From positions 124,001-188,000 of the forward strand of contig CAUYUJ010017813.1 in assembly GCA_963575745.1 (NCBI GenBank): DNA of 64,000 nt, in the 5' to 3' direction. Both the position numbers and the translations under genes were made by a program. Under the pieces are notes generated by a model. It was given only the letters and a program-made list of their open reading frames with translations. It made no database searches and was not told the DNA's origin. How positions within the stretch are numbered: position 1 is the stretch's first letter; each line of letters opens with the position of its first letter. Positions 63,057-64,000 of the stretch are shown in pieces. Source of the DNA: Prorocentrum cordatum (lineage: Eukaryota; Sar; Dinophyceae; Prorocentrales; Prorocentraceae).

Positions 63057-63540
63057 CCCGGAAGGGAGTCATTTGGTCCGGCCGCGCCTCAGCCACAGGA
63101 GACTTTCTCTCGCCCGCCCACGCAGCTTCGCCTCGCCCGCACGGCACGCACGAACACGAAACCGAAATCGATTTCCCGGTAGGGGGGCTCTCCGTTCCAC
63201 TTCGATCTCACCCCCCAACCTCCGATATATAGATATATGTATATACATGACCGCAGAAGACCTTACTCATCATCACACGGCACATCTGTCACAGTCATTT
63301 ACCCACAGCCCCATACCCTGCACACGCCCACGGAGGTATACCTGGGGGAGAGGCGTCGAGGGAAGGCCTCTACATGGATCAGCGGACACTTAGAAGCTTG
63401 GACAGATTGACAAGACGACCCATACTGTTTCTCATACATAGTCTCCGTTGCCATCGGGCTCAAATCTATAGCTGGCACGTTCGCCAGCACATGCATACTC
63501 AGCTCGAGGTTCCCGGCGCCGCCCCCTTACACTCGGACCA
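63057..63540. other. Spacer, possibly upstream part of the coding relic
   Basis: A TATATAGATATATG patch lies at 63223-63245. Plus-strand frames are open in parts (for example YMDQRTLRSLDRLTRRPILF near 63375-63430) but cannot be tied to the relic that follows. Confidence 0.3.
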
Positions 63541-64000
63541 ATAGCAACACATACGCTGTGTTCGAGAGTACATGGGCCAATGCGCGACGGTTCGCCTATC
63601 GACATTCACTGTCAATCCACATGACATGGTCACTCAAGAAGGATGACGACATCACAAAAGAGCCCAAGTATCTGATCGACTCGCTGTACCGACAGTCGAC
63701 CGAACAGTACATTGATGGGGGAAGCGGGACTACACCTCCACTACTACGTACCCACGGTCGAAAAAAAACCCGACCTACTACGCAAAGCTACCTCATCCAC
63801 ATACGACCCAGACTGCGCACAACCACTACGCGCACATGTCGGGCCAGACGAGCAGAATATGATCACCGAGGCCGACATCGAGAAGCACTTTGTCCACGTC
63901 TCCCTACGACTTGGCCACGGATACTTGCCTGTACCCACCAGCAAAGGCTTGGCCAAGGCCAGGATACAGACGCACATTACAATTGCATATGTACCCGACA
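63541..64000 (+). pseudogene. Unrecognised coding relic, running off the window
   Basis: Two plus-strand frames in succession hold non-repetitive, well-mixed protein. The first (about 63541-63710) has NTYAVFESTWANARRFAYRH, SIHMTWSLKKDDDITKEPKY and LIDSLYRQSTEQY. After a one-base change near 63706-63712 the second continues to the window end with MGEAGLHLHYYVPTVEKKPD, GPDEQNMITEADIEKHFVHV, GHGYLPVPTSKGLAKARIQT and HITIAYVPD. HVSL and HITI recall the H-x-S/T-x motifs of 2H phosphoesterases, but their spacing of about 32 residues is shorter than I would expect, so this is only a hint. No start codon or splice signal could be placed. Confidence 0.4.

Overview
The window looks like nuclear DNA of a dinoflagellate, from an intergenic region rich in repeats. 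The signs are a near-perfect copy of the dinoflagellate spliced leader (minus strand, 5254-5275, 21 of 22 positions), degenerate LINE polyproteins and a tyrosine-recombinase retroelement of the kind I associate with these genomes, a decayed plant/algal-type PPR gene, and a very high load of trinucleotide arrays (TCC/GGA, GTT, ATC, CATA). No intact host gene is evident. Most long open frames are low-complexity or lie opposite decayed transposons. The species cannot be fixed from the sequence.

Layout. 1-600: about 175-bp tandem repeat. About 620-5275 (minus): decayed LINE (ORF1, endonuclease, reverse transcriptase) with the spliced-leader relic at its 5' side. 5275-6350: purine/pyrimidine arrays and a 200-bp duplication. 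6386-7648: a 1.26-kb block with inverted termini holding eight 73-bp satellite units. 9264-15980 (minus): a nearly complete tyrosine-recombinase retrotransposon with split direct repeats, a Cys-rich membrane ORF, a Gag-like ORF, RT-RNase H, recombinase and a cytosine-methyltransferase-like domain. 16440-21030 and 22984-25723 (both minus): two more decayed LINEs. 25.9-40.5 kb: simple-sequence arrays, 'CCCAAGAGG'-type degenerate repeats in two opposite orientations, small inverted-repeat elements, a 3'-truncated tRNA-Leu and a coding relic at 37.7-38.3 kb. 41.2-42.1 kb: PPR relic. 42-55 kb: hairpin and MITE-like elements, two with recognisable related empty sites, and a Pro/Thr-rich coding relic. 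55-56 kb: CATA array. About 56.4-58.7 kb (minus): C-terminal part of a fourth LINE with an RNase H. 59.3-59.96 kb: 84-bp minisatellite. 60.9-63.06 kb: long trinucleotide arrays. 63.54-64 kb: start of a plus-strand coding relic that runs out of the window.

The five recognised retroelements all lie on the minus strand. They are broken by frameshifts and stops, but the tyrosine-recombinase element is the best preserved: its domain order is complete and its repeats are 94% identical, so it is probably the youngest large insertion. The small inverted-repeat elements, satellites and microsatellites fill the space between them.
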